Assembly: GCA_037974665.1 (NCBI GenBank)
Contig: CM075771.1
Location: forward strand, 35,076,425-35,140,424
Direction: 5' to 3'
From: Ehretia macrophylla
Taxonomy: Eukaryota; Streptophyta; Magnoliopsida; Boraginales; Ehretiaceae
Length of the DNA: 64,000 nucleotides
The notes beneath the pieces are model-generated. The model was not told the DNA's origin. It was given only the letters and a program-made list of their open reading frames with translations, and made no database searches. A program made the translations under genes and the position numbers. Positions 47,321-59,098 of the stretch are shown here, piece after piece (the stretch's first letter is position 1; each line of letters starts with the position of its first letter).

Positions 47321-48826
47321 TTACGTACCCGATGATACGAACGTTAATCTCATTTAAAGTACTGCAATTATGTCCCCGCAAATCACGACAGCCAGCCTAT
47401 TAGATTTTGTGATTTTTAAAGAAAACGATGGCAATCGATGGATATTCCAAGAACAACTGTGGTAATCATCAAAAAATTCAAAAAAGTAAACATTAATAAA
47501 GGGTTAATTGGGGCAAGTCAAATCTTGCTTTTGTGCAAAACCAACTTTTGGGAGTTGTTACAAGACGTAAAAAGAATTATTTTCTAAAATATCTACTCTT
47601 CATATTTATATATTTTGTGTCCCTATCGATTTTCATTATCCAATATAATTTATCATGGATTACCTATTAAATAAAATGGATGATATTGATTTTATAACTT
47701 TTTTTTATATTAATTTTTACATCAGAAAAACGGTCATCTAGTCATGAAAAGAAAAATAATAAACCCTATATAATATGATGTGAGCCTCACATAATTTGAG
47801 AGTGTTGGGTGATCGTTGAATTGATGAAAGATCAATTTATTTTTTATACATATGTACGTCAGTAAGTGGATAAGTCCTAGATCCTTGATCTTCCACTCTT
47901 AACCAACCCTTGATATAAACAATAGGATTTCACAAAATAACTATAAAGTTGTTAGGACATTTTTAAACGTCTAAGTTTCATTATTATTTCAAAAAATTAA
48001 TGTTTAATGTCATCTCTTCATCCCTTCCCCCTCTTTTGTGTAATAAAAATTTATGTTTGAATGTTAAATTGATTTATATAGGAAAATCTAAAGAGGTGAA
48101 AACATAATATATAATAATTTTGAATTACAGAATTGTTTTTCAACCATTATAAACGGGTTATCCATGTCTTCGAGTACTAGACCCATTTATCCACTATAAC
48201 ATTTTAGATTTTTTGTAACACTTTAATTAAAAAATGATAAAAATCGTTGCAAGAAAATGATAAAGGAAACCCTTGCAATAGGTCCTTATTTGCAAATTAA
48301 AATTTTTTTGATCATTTTTGTTAATAATTGCTCATGAAATTATTTTTTGACAATAATTTTAAAATGTTGCTTATTTATTATAAAAAAACCATTGTAATAA
48401 AGAATTTGTAAATAGATCATATGCAATAACACCTTATGCAATGGTCAAACTTATTTGTCGTTTTTAGCCTTTTTGCCAAAAAAATAAATATTTTTAAATA
48501 GTATAATAGATAAAAGAAGGCAGTAGTGATCTGTCTGGAAAAATCAAGCCCGGCCAAAACCACTTCATTAAAATCACCTTTCACAAACATAATTGTCAGA
48601 TTAGGCCATAGACTATGAGGGGTGCCTATCCAATGGTCAGTTACCCCCTGATCAGTTTTTCTTAGCAGGCATCATCTAGTCAAAAACACGCCAGTTAAAG
48701 GTTACACGTTTTAAATGTAAATAAATTCTCTCGTAACATTTATTTTCTCATAAGATTAGTAATTTAAAAAATTCTCACAACGTTATGAGACAATTAAAGC
48801 TGTTAATGACCGGATAAAAAGATATA
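47321..48826. other. Non-coding, AT-rich
   Basis: No gene, RNA or clear repeat was recognised in this 1.5-kb stretch. Confidence 0.5.
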
Positions 48827-49202
48827 GGGTATGTTTAGCTCAACTTTTCGATATTTAGAAGCACTTCTTATAAGTTTAGAAGCAAACTTATTTGTCCCAA
48901 TTTTAAAAGAACTCTTAGCTAAAAAGACTAAAAGATTAGAAGCTCTATATCGAAGCTTTTCAAGAAATGTTTTCGCAAAGCTATTTTTATATCATGCAAA
49001 AAATTATTATTATTTTTTTCTTAAAAAATACCTCTCTATATTTTTAAAAGCTCAATATTACTTTTAAAATTTCTCCAAGTATCTTTCATATTTTTTAAAC
49101 AGTACTTTTGAAATAATAAAATTAAATAATCAATAATTTTTGTTTAATTACATTTTTAATTAAAACTTAACAACTCAATAATTAAAATTTTACGAGATAC
49201 CC
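48827..49202. mobile_element. TIR MITE (family A, copy 3)
   Basis: Begins GGGTATGTTTAGCTC and ends CGAGATACCC, with short AT flanks (ata). The interior shares with copies 1 and 2 the 'cctctctatatttttaaaagctcaatatta' phrase and the 'aataattaaaatttta' right end. The 78-codon frame at 48831-49067 lies within it and is not a gene. Confidence 0.6.
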
Positions 49203-49944
49203 ATATAACCTTTCTTGAAGAACAAACTTACGCGGCCGAAATAGGGCTCTACACAATCAAAAAACGAATATAATCAATAAGTCAAAGACAACAGGAACCA
49301 CTGAGATGTTAGAAACCCACAAAAACCTTTAGTCCATTCCAAAAAATATTATCAGCACATAGACATTTTGGACACTGTGCATGCCAAAATATTTCTTTAC
49401 TTCTTCCAACGTTGTAAGCCACGATTATGTTGCCATCAGACATAGACTTAAATGAACAAAGAATTTCCATTCGATAAAAACAATTGTTTTTTTAATAGAC
49501 AAAGACCAAAGAAGAAGAAAAGTGGATAATGGAATATAATTATTATATAACTTGGTCCATTGTATTGATGGAAAATGGTTTTAGGTGAAAGAATCACTAA
49601 TATAACATTTGGGTAGAGTCCAGATCGTATAATTCGTGGGTATACTTATACACATTTTTTTTAATTAAAAAATAATCCTTTTTAAAGAATGTACAAACAT
49701 ATATCTTCAAGACCGTATAACTATGTCATTAACAATATTAAATTTTACTTATAAATAATAACGTTATGAAAAATTCTCGCTCGGTAACAAATTACTCTTT
49801 CACGAGAATCAAAGGACAACCAACTTACTAGATTAAGATTTTGGACCAATACCATCATTGTAACTTACAAAACCATGAACCATTTTTTCAATATTTTGTA
49901 CAGGATTATCATCATCATAAAGTGCTATGGAGGTGTTTATTGTG

Positions 49945-49952
49945 TATATAAA
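49945..49952 (+). promoter_or_regulatory. TATA box of the sucrose synthase gene
   Basis: TATATAAA lies about 150 bp before a spliced leader exon, in otherwise AT-rich but non-TATA context. It is followed by a C/T-rich leader (ctctccaccatcac). It would place the transcription start near 49975-49985. Confidence 0.65.
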
Positions 49953-49975
49953 GGTATGCTAAGCTAGGTTTCTCT

Positions 49976-51545
49976 CCACCATCACATTCATTTGCTTTGC
50001 TCTCTTGTGTTACGTTCATTCTATTCTGTTTCATACTTTTTTCTTTCTTTTCCATTGCTTCACCATACTCTATTCTCCTTTGCTCTCATTGGTTCATTCT
50101 ATAAGGTAAATAATTAAAGCTGATCACATTTCTCAACCAATCTTGAATATAATCCCTTTATGTCAAATATGGTATAGATCATAATAGATTATTCTTGATC
50201 TTCTCTATATATGGAAAGCTTTTGTGTTCTTAATATGCTTATGACTAGCTTTTAGGACAAGAAAAAAAAAATCATTTTTGGCAAGTTTTATGAATACTTA
50301 TGTGTCGGTTCTATGAGATTTTGATAATGTTCTAGCAACATGTTTGAACTTAATTATGGAAAAGTCAAAGTTAATAATGGAAATTTCTTGGTTGAAAAGT
50401 TTGTGTTGCAGTCTCACGTTTCAAAGCTACTTGTCAATGTTAAAGCTAGATATTCAATTTTTTTGGCAATTTTTTATATTACCATGATTAATTTTAGATT
50501 TTCTTGGATTGTTTTATCTATAAATTTGCATTGCTGCAATACAATTCTCTCCCCACATATCTTCTTGCTTCTTCTGCTATCTGCTAGTGTCTTCTCATGT
50601 GAGCATTGTAGTCTTTTCTGCAAAAATTATTCTGCTTTCTCTTGTTGGTAACTTGTTTCTTTTGGTTACTGTATTTTAATTTACAGTCTTTGATGTTAAA
50701 GTTTCTGATTTTATTCATAGATTCTTGCAAAGTTTTTGTCTTTCAATTTTACCTTGCTTTGTAACCGACGTTAGACTAAAGTCTTGATTCACAACAGAGA
50801 ACATAAGTCATTCCATTTTGATGAAAGACCCATACCCGAGTTCCATAGCTTTTGGTCCGCTATCCCGATCATATTATTCTTGTGTTCTTGTGTTCTCTCA
50901 GTTCTGCTTCTTAGCAGAACTTGTTAGTACATTTTTCATCATCCTCTCTAACCCGCTCTTAGATTTTATAGACGAAAAGTCGAAAACTATAAGGTCTTCT
51001 CTTGTAGTGAAAAGGAATCATGATGTTATATATTTGTTCTGTATGGTAGTGCAATTCTTTTTCTTCATTTGTTCTCTAATGATGTCATTACCCTCATCTA
51101 GTTCAAATCTGACCCGGGGTTCCAAATCATGGTTATATAGCACTCGCGGGCGGATCAAGGATTTAGTGGGGGTTACAGTCCCGCTGACTTGTAAATGGCT
51201 CAGCCCTGGATCGCAATTTTGCAAAGTGTTTTAACTTATGTTGGGAAAAGGTGCAATTAGTTGGGAGTAGATTAGACAATGAATCTTTGTTGTCAAGCAT
51301 AAATTTTCTTTTCCACGTATGTGATGATCTACTAAATGTCATTATTTTGGTAGGTGTGCTAATAGTAGAAAATGTTGCTATAATAGATTTTGCGTAATTA
51401 GGTGGTTCTTTGACTTTTTCGGCCAATCTTCACATTTATAAGCTTTATTTTGGATATGGATAAACCATGAATCTGTTCTTATAATTGTTATTTGTCTTGC
51501 AGTTGAAACTTTTCTGAAAATTTGCTAACTGCTCAATCAACCACC
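49976..51545 (+). promoter_or_regulatory. 5' UTR with 1.4-kb leader intron (sucrose synthase)
   Basis: The leader exon probably runs to 50105 (donor ataag|gtaaat). The leader intron spans 50106-51502 (acceptor gtcttgcag) and a second leader exon 51503-51545 precedes the ATG. A long first intron in the 5' UTR is a known conserved feature of plant sucrose synthase genes and often affects expression. Frames inside it (50340-50651, 50818-51234) show no family features and are taken as intronic. Confidence 0.7.
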
Positions 51546-54500
51546 ATGGCCGAACGCGTTCTGACCCGTGTTCACAGCCTTCATGAACGTCTTGATGCTA
51601 CTTTGGCTGCTCATCGTCAAGAGATACTGCAGTTTCTTTCTAAGTATGGTATCTCAATTGTTGTGTCCTTGTGGTTTTTATCCATTATAAGATGAAGATC
51701 AGATGTATGAAAATTGTGTGTTTCGTCTATTTCAGGATTGAAAGTAATGGAAAGGGAATCTTGAAACGCCATGAGCTCCTTGCTGAGTTTGATGCAACAA
51801 TCAAAGGTGGCCAACAGAATGTAACTGATCATGCGTTTGAAGATCTTCTGAAATCCACTCAGGTAAATGATATTTCATGATCAAGACAATTAGCTAACTA
51901 CTATCGTAATATACTAAATTGCGGTTTAGTAAAAATCCTGCTTATTCGTGATTTTAGGAAGCGATAGTGTTGCCTCCATGGGTTGCACTTGCTATTCGTC
52001 TCCGGCCTGGTGTCTGGGAATATGTAAGAGTCAATGTTAAAGAGTTAACTGTTAAGGAGTTGACTGTGCCTGAATATTTACACTTCAAGGAAGAGCTAGT
52101 TGATGGAAAGTAAGCTTTGAGTCTGCACTTAAGTTACCTTCCAATTCTATGTAATTAAGTCGTTTTCATCTCTGATTTAATGAAAATGTCATGCTTGCTG
52201 ATGCAGCCTCAACGGTAACTTTGTCCTTGAGTTGGATTTTGAGCCATTTACTGCATCTTTCCCTCGCCCGACCCTCACCAAGTCCATTGGGAATGGAGTT
52301 GAATTCCTCAACAGGCATCTCTCTGCAAAAATGTTTCATGACAAGGAGAGTCTGGCCCCTCTTCTTGATTTTCTCCGCACCCACCAATACAAGGGCAAGG
52401 TATATTTCTCAACTCAGATCACCAGTATCAATGTCGCCGACATATTTTTAGTATAGCATCTGCAGATATTACCAAATATTAAGCTGCCTTGTATGAAATT
52501 CAATACTCAAATGGTACGAAATATCTGAATGTGATCTATGATTTCATCATTTTGCTGTTCTTTTGCAGACGATGATGCTCAATGACAGAATACAGAACCT
52601 AAATGCTCTGCAATCAGTACTAAGGAAGGCAGAGGAGTATCTAACAACACTCCCTCCAGAAACGCCATACTCTGATTTTGAACACAAATTCCAAGAAATA
52701 GGATTGGAGAGAGGGTGGGGTGACAATGCCGAGCGAGTTCTGGAGATGATCTGTATGCTTCTGGACCTCCTGGAGGCCCCTGACTCATGCACACTTGAGA
52801 AATTCCTTGGCAGAATTCCTATGGTTTTCAATGTTGTCATCCTGTCTCCACATGGTTACTTTGCTCAAGAGAATGTTTTGGGCTACCCTGACACCGGTGG
52901 TCAGGTTTGTTCTTAGTGAATGATCTCTAACTTTTGCCCTTATTACTTTCAGCTTAGGATACGCTAATGTTCATCATCCTGAATTTACAGGTTGTCTACA
53001 TCTTAGATCAAGTTCCTGCGTTGGAGCGTGAAATGCTTAAACGTATAAAGGAGCAAGGGCTTGATATCAAACCGCGTATTCTTATTGTTAGTGCCGCTAA
53101 ATTTTGTTATCACTTTATTGTTACAAGATATTATCTTTCTCTTAATTTATTTCTTGATCTTGGTTTTGATTTCAGATAACTCGGCTACTGCCTGATGCAG
53201 TTGGAACCACCTGTGGGCAACGAATTGAGAAAGTATACAACACGGAGTATTCACATATACTTCGAGTCCCTTTTAGAACAGAGAAGGGAATCGTTCGCAA
53301 ATGGATCTCTCGCTTTGAAGTTTGGCCATACATGGAAACCTTCACTGAGGTGACAAAAGTTATATTCACTCTGGTCTAGAAATATTGTTCTGCCATTACA
53401 TTAATTTCTGATCTCTTAGCTATAATCTGTTAGGATGTTGCAAAAGAAATTGCTGCAGAGATGCAGGCCAAGCCAGATTTGATTATCGGAAACTATAGTG
53501 AGGGTAATCTTGTTGCCTCCTTGCTCGCTCACAAGTTAGGAGTAACACAGGTCTGTCCTACTGATCTTTGATCGGGATCTAATTCTATTCCTTTGATTTT
53601 GGAAGCAGAGGTCTAAAGTTATCGTCTTTCCTATATTTTGCAGTGTACAATTGCTCATGCATTAGAGAAGACAAAATATCCCGATTCTGATGTCTACTGG
53701 AAAAAATTTGACGCGAAGTATCACTTCTCAAGCCAGTTTACTGCTGATCTTTTTGCAATGAATCACACAGATTTCATCATCACTAGCACCTTCCAGGAAA
53801 TTGCCGGAAAGTAAGATATCGCTCTTAACCATTTTGACTCACTTACTTTCAACATTTTCAATTAACTCTGTCAACATAACACTAATCTTTGAATGCTTTT
53901 ATGCTTCCAGTAAGGACACAGTGGGACAGTATGAGAGCCACATGGCCTTCACAATGCCTGGATTGTACCGTGTCGTCCATGGAATTGATGTGTTCGACCC
54001 CAAATTCAACATTGTCTCACCTGGAGCTGATACAAAACTCTATTTCCCATACACCGAGAAGGAAAAGAGACTAACTGCATTCCATCCTGAAATTGAAGAG
54101 CTGCTGTTCAGCGATGTTGAGAATGAGGAACATCTGTAATTTTCTATCCCTCTACACTACTACCATTACATGTTTTTATCCTAAATGTAGATCGCTTCTG
54201 ACTGATACATTGTTGTGTGACAGATGTGTGCTAAAAGACAGGAACAAGCCCATCTTGTTTACAATGGCTAGACTTGACCGTGTGAAGAACTTGACAGGAG
54301 TTGTTGAGTGGTATGCTAAGAACCCACGGCTTAGGGAACTGGTTAACCTTGTTGTTGTTGGTGGAGACCGAAGGAAAGAATCCAAAGATTTAGAAGAGCA
54401 GGCAGAAATGAAGAAGATGTATGAACTTATCGAAACCTACAATTTGAATGGCCAGTTCAGATGGATTTCGTCCCAGATGAACCGTGTTAGGAATGGTGAA

Positions 54501-55171
54501 CTCTACCGTTACATTTGTGACACAAGAGGAGCTTTTGTCCAACCTGCATTTTATGAAGCTTTTGGTTTGACTGTTGTCGAGGCTATGACTTGTGGTTTGC
54601 CAACCTTTGCAACTATGAATGGTGGTCCTGCTGAGATCATTGTTAATGGAAAGTCTGGGTTCCACATTGACCCTTACAATGGTGAGCAAGCGGCTGAGCT
54701 TCTTGTCAATTTCTTCGAGAAGTGCAAGAAAGATCCTTCATACTGGGACACCATTTCTCATGGTGGCCTAAAACGTATCGAGGAGAAGTAAGCAATCATC
54801 TTTTTCTGTTTTTTCTTTTCTTCATTGGATAATGAAGTGAATCAAGTTTGGTCACGTAATGGCTTGTTTTCTTTTCCCATTTTGTAGATACACATGGCAA
54901 ATTTACTCAGACAGGCTATTGACACTTGCTGGAGTGTACGGCTTCTGGAAGCATGTTTCCAAGCTTGATCGCCTGGAGATTCGTCGTTATCTGGAAATGT
55001 TTTATGCTCTGAAATACCGCAAGATGGTGAGTTCCTACTACCCTGGTCATGAACTTGCATTCTCTAAACAATCACATAGTTCATTCAAGTTTCAAACCTC
55101 TGCTGAATAACCATAATCGTTCCTGCATTTGTGCTTTCCAGGCCGAAGCTGTTCCACTTGCTGTTGAGTAG
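51546..55171 (+). CDS. SUS: Sucrose synthase (SUS1-type)
   Basis: Cytosolic GT-B glycosyltransferase interconverting sucrose + UDP with UDP-glucose + fructose; it feeds starch and cell-wall synthesis in sink tissue. Thirteen coding exons: 51546-51643, 51736-51862, 51958-52109, 52207-52399, 52569-52904, 52991-53086, 53176-53349, 53434-53550, 53644-53810, 53911-54135, 54224-54787, 54888-55026, 55142-55171. They join to 805 aa, exactly the length usual for dicot SUS1/SUS4. The regulatory Ser11 lies in [11 protein letters not shown], the conserved N-terminal phosphorylation site. The N-terminal domain is followed by the catalytic block beginning [20 protein letters not shown] (about 270). R578 and K583 (ARLDRVKNL) and E673/E681 ([12 protein letters not shown]) match the nucleotide-sugar-binding residues. 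The start has a strong context (ccaccATGg). A TATA box and leader intron lie upstream. No defect was seen. The paralogue cannot be fixed from sequence alone, but the N-terminus fits the SUS1 group. Confidence 0.97.
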
Positions 55172-55220
55172 AACAAAGAGGGGATGCATTGGAGGTGATC
55201 AAGTCAAGTTTATGAAGTTG

Positions 55221-55226
55221 AATAAA
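55221..55226 (+). terminator. Candidate poly(A) signal of sucrose synthase
   Basis: AATAAA about 50 bp after the stop codon. Plant polyadenylation signals are loose, so this is one of several possible sites in the AT-rich 3' flank. Confidence 0.45.
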
Positions 55227-56215
55227 AATCACTTGAGATTTGAAAAGAAGAGGCATCAGTTCTTTTGTTTTTGGCTTTGATCCCTCATTAAAATTGTCAT
55301 TTATCGTACGAGATTACTGTTCTGGTTTATTCATGCTTTTAAATTTGTTTTCTTTGCCAGGATTGGAAATTTGAAATTCTGAATTTTGAGTATATATAAA
55401 AGAGTGAATTTTCCTCAGTCTTCGATTGCTAATTTTGATATTACCCTTCATTGCTATGGAAATGGACTGAAATGCAACTTGTTAGTGAATGAGAAGCAAG
55501 CAACATTTATAAATTTGATACCCTTCGGACTCATTCTTAAATTTCAGGACACATGACTTTATCTTAAAGAGGCACAGTCTGGGTTAGTTAGGCACCAGGT
55601 GTACTAAGATTAGTCCTGAAAAAGATAACATCTTGGTCGATTCGAGCTGGAGACATCAACAAATCTTTTATGCTCGTTTTAAGCACTCCACTATTAGACT
55701 AACTATTTGGGCATGTCATATCTGTCTGCTTGTTTCCAACAGAAGAGCCATCTGTTGAAGAGACACAGTTTTTCTACCCCATTCCTTCAAGTTTCCAGAG
55801 ATTGACAAACCAGTGACCTGGCCTTTGGAGGATGTCAGTGGTTGGTTGAAATTCAAATGTGATTGATTGTTTTGCCTGTTTCTACTTGAACTTTTGCTTC
55901 AGAGTCTTCTTTGCCATTATGCAAAAACACTGTGTGAGATGCTGATTGTTGCTAAGTTTGACAGGCCTTAATTTGTTGCAATTTTGCAATAGAATTAAAA
56001 CAGAAACGATAAATGTTTCCAAACAATCATCCCACTGTGTTTGGCGCATGGGATCCAAGTGCCACTTAGCGCCCGCGCGCTCAACAGTGGGGGTGATCGT
56101 TTCTAAGCCCACCCCTTAAGAAAGATACATGACCTACTATCAATTAACCATGGTGATTTCTCATTATGACTGCAGCACTTACTACTCGTCAATTTGTAAG
56201 ATTGCGCGAGTCTTA
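55227..56215. other. 3' flank of sucrose synthase
   Basis: No gene was recognised. It must contain the 3' end of the sucrose synthase transcript. A GC-rich palindromic spot 'gcgcccgcgcgc' is at about 56069. Confidence 0.5.
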
Positions 56216-56660
56216 GGCTCCGTTTGTTTGCTGTAAAATATTTTACCGGAAAATATTTTTCGGATTTTACGGTGTTTGGTAACACTGAAAAATTGGTCAA
56301 CCATAAAATGTTTTCAAGTCAAAAATTGCGGCTGCTTTTTCTTAATTTTACGGTGTTTGGTAACACCAAAAAATTGGTCAACCGTAAAATATTTTTCGGT
56401 CAACAATTACGGCTAGTACAAAATTATGTAAAATATTTTCATGTCCTTTGGGATAAGAAAACATTTTACCGAACTTACGGTACATCCAAACACCATAAAA
56501 TATTTTTCAATATTTTATTTTCCAGTAAAATATTTTACATCAATAAGTTATTTTACGACAAACAAACAGAGCCATGTAAAATATTTTATTTTTTAGGAAA
56601 ACACTTTCTACGGAAAATATTTTACACAAGCAAGTTATTTTACGGCAAACAAACGGAGCC
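56216..56660. mobile_element. TIR MITE with TTA duplication
   Basis: The ends GGCTCCGTTTGTTTGC and GCAAACAAACGGAGCC are perfectly inverted, with TTA on both sides (56213-56215, 56661-56663), giving 445 bp. The interior is built of repeated 'gtaaaatattttac' hairpins and two direct copies of 'acggtgtttggtaacac' (about 56269 and 56350). The 146-codon frame across it is an artefact. It lies between sucrose synthase and the pectinesterase. Confidence 0.8.
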
Positions 56661-57235
56661 TTAAGCTAGTCAATTCCTAAAACGTTCGTCAATTTCATTG
56701 AATAATTCAATACATAATATATCTGGGCAAGATCTCATTTAGAATGTATTTAAGAAAAAAATAATTTTTCATCCTAACTTTTTGTTGTTTCAATTTCCCT
56801 ATATATTCCACAAAATTCATTTTAATTTGCAAACAAGTGTTTGTGTGTTCTCATACTTGAATAATTCAATGTTAATAGTTTGTCGAGGCCTAGTAAAAGT
56901 ATATATACAAACAATGTACATTAAAAGCAAATGACTTATCAACTCCAAACGTGATACTAAAATGAGCATATATATAAGTACAATGCTATTGCTTGTTGAG
57001 ACCTAGTAAAAGTATATATACGCGAACGCATTAAACCTAATTAACTGATCCAAAATGTTTAAGCTCGTGTTTACGATAGTAGTGAATCCAAATCATTATA
57101 AATTGAACACATAACGAAGTAAAACAGGATGCCACAACACCCTTGGAAGGCCTAGTCCCCAATTAACCCATTGTTTTTCTTTATTTCATTGCAGAAACAC
57201 TCTATTCCTTTTCTCTAGTTAATACTGAAAGCTTA
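56661..57235 (+). promoter_or_regulatory. Promoter region of the pectin methylesterase
   Basis: AT-rich. It contains a direct repeat, 'ag(g/a)cctagtaaaagtatata' (56885 and 56999), about 114 bp apart. No clear TATA box could be separated from the surrounding TA runs. A C/T-rich stretch ('attccttttctctag') precedes the ATG. Confidence 0.35.
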
Positions 57236-59098
57236 ATGGATCCTATTCTCAACATCAAGATTTCTGAGTTCTTCAAGAAACTCACTACATTCCAACAGAG
57301 AATGATCATATTCGTCACATTCCTCACCTTGGCAGCTATACTCAGTGCTGCATTTTCCAGGTCTGTCTCAAATGATCATAACAAACCAGGGCTTAATTCA
57401 ACTTTTCATCCTATCATCAAGAAAGCCTGCACCAACACGCTCTACTCTTCGCTCTGTTTTTCCACTCTTTCTTCGATTCCCCCCTCCAAGAACGCAACAA
57501 CATTCCATCAGATTCTTGAATTCGCGATCAATCGTACACAAGAACATGTAGAATCAATCCGAGTTGATATCTTGGCTCATTTCATGAACCAAGATTTGAG
57601 TCCTCGGCAGAAAAACGCCCTGGATGATTGCCTGGAAATGCTTGATCAAACTCTTTATGAACTCGGACAAGCAACTGATGACTTGCACGCATTCCCGGCC
57701 TCAATAGGTTATCTTCACAGGTCATATGGTAACCTCAAAACTCTTCTAAGTGCTGCCATGACTAATGAGAATACTTGCATTGATGGATTTTCTGATCTGG
57801 AAGAATCTAACCCGGTAAGCGAAAATTATCACAAATCACAGCTTCTGGATTTTCTTACTCCAATTTCGCGCATGATCAGCAATTGCTTGGCCATTACAAA
57901 GTACATTGAGAACCTATCCAGTAAATCAACTCTCAACAATCATAGATACTTGATCACGAAAAGGAAAGATGACGAATTTCTTGATTCGGTGGCTAGTGTT
58001 AAGCGGAGAATGATGAAAATAGAACCCCAAACGAGGCCTAATGTAAGTGTAGCCTCTGATGGCAGTGGAAACTATACAATGATCAGTGAGGCCATAGCAG
58101 TGGCACCAAACATGAGCACGAACAGATTCGTGATAAAAATCCAGGCGGGAATATACAATGAGAGTGTAATGGTTCCAAGAGAGAAGCTCAATATCGTGTT
58201 GCTTGGCGATGGCATGAACTCTACCATCATCACCGGGTCAAAAAGCTTTGCAGATGGATTTTCCACTTTTGAATCTGCTACCTTAAGTACGTAAAGAATC
58301 TCGAAAGCTTCTTCATTATTGTTCTACTTTACTTGAATTCTTGTAAAAAAAAAAATCTTGTAAATTCCGAATTAGTCTAATACTATCTTGATCATTGCAG
58401 CTGTGATTGGAGACAAATTCTTAGCTAGAGACTTAACAATTGTAAATATAGCAGGGCCTGAGAAGCATCAGGCAGTAGCTCTAAGAGTGACATCAAACGC
58501 TGCATTCTATCGTTGCGAGATCATTTCGTATCAGGACACTCTGTATGCGCATTCCCTGCGACAATATTATCGCGACTGCTCAATCCAGGGCACAATTGAT
58601 TTCATATTCGGAAATGCAGCAGCAATCTTTCAGAACTGTCTAATACTCGTCCGGAAACCGAATCCAGGGCAGAGTAACATGATCACAGCTCAAGGTAGAG
58701 GAGATCCGAATCAAAACACTGGGATTTCACTACAGAATTGCACCATCAAGGCTGCACCAGGCTTCAATCTGACTGAGAGGCACAACATCTCGACATTTTT
58801 AGGCAGGCCATGGAGGAATTATTCCAGGACTATTATCATGAAGAGCTATATGGATGATCTGATACATCCAGAAGGGTGGTGTAAGTGGAATGAGTATAGT
58901 ACTTTGGACACTGTCGATTACATTGAGTACATGAATACAGGACCAGGCTCAGATACTAGAAGGAGAATTAACTGGGCAGGGTATAGAAACAATTGCTCTG
59001 AAAATATAGCAAGACAGTTCACTGTAAGATCATTCCTACATGGGGCTGATGATTGGTTGCAATCATCGGTTTTCCCACTCTTTCGTGACCCCTTCTAG
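57236..59098 (+). CDS. Type-I pectin methylesterase (PMEI-PME precursor)
   Basis: Secreted cell-wall enzyme removing methyl groups from homogalacturonan. Two exons, 57236-58286 and 58401-59098, join to 582 aa, typical for pro-region PMEs. An N-terminal hydrophobic anchor/signal (residues 22-42) is followed by the PME-inhibitor domain (about 55-225) with the four Cys expected for its disulfides (C65, C74, C132, C181). The catalytic domain starts at NVSVASDGSGNY (269-280). Active-site residues are all present: Q374 (HQAVALR), Q395 and D396 (YQDTLY), D417 (GTIDFIFGNA), R486 and W488 (LGRPW). The linker has KRRMM (256-260) where the subtilase cleavage motif RRLL/RKLL is usual. The C-terminus WLQSSVFPLF differs from the usual WLPATGVPF. 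The single intron falls at the position common in this family. It appears intact. Confidence 0.95.

Noticed and set aside
50818..51234. 138-codon frame upstream of sucrose synthase
   Set aside because: Located within the 5' leader intron; hydrophobic, no recognisable domain, and no separate promoter seen.
56224..56664. 146-codon plus-strand frame
   Set aside because: Lies exactly within the TIR element and is built of repeated Lys-Ile-Phe units from its hairpin repeats.
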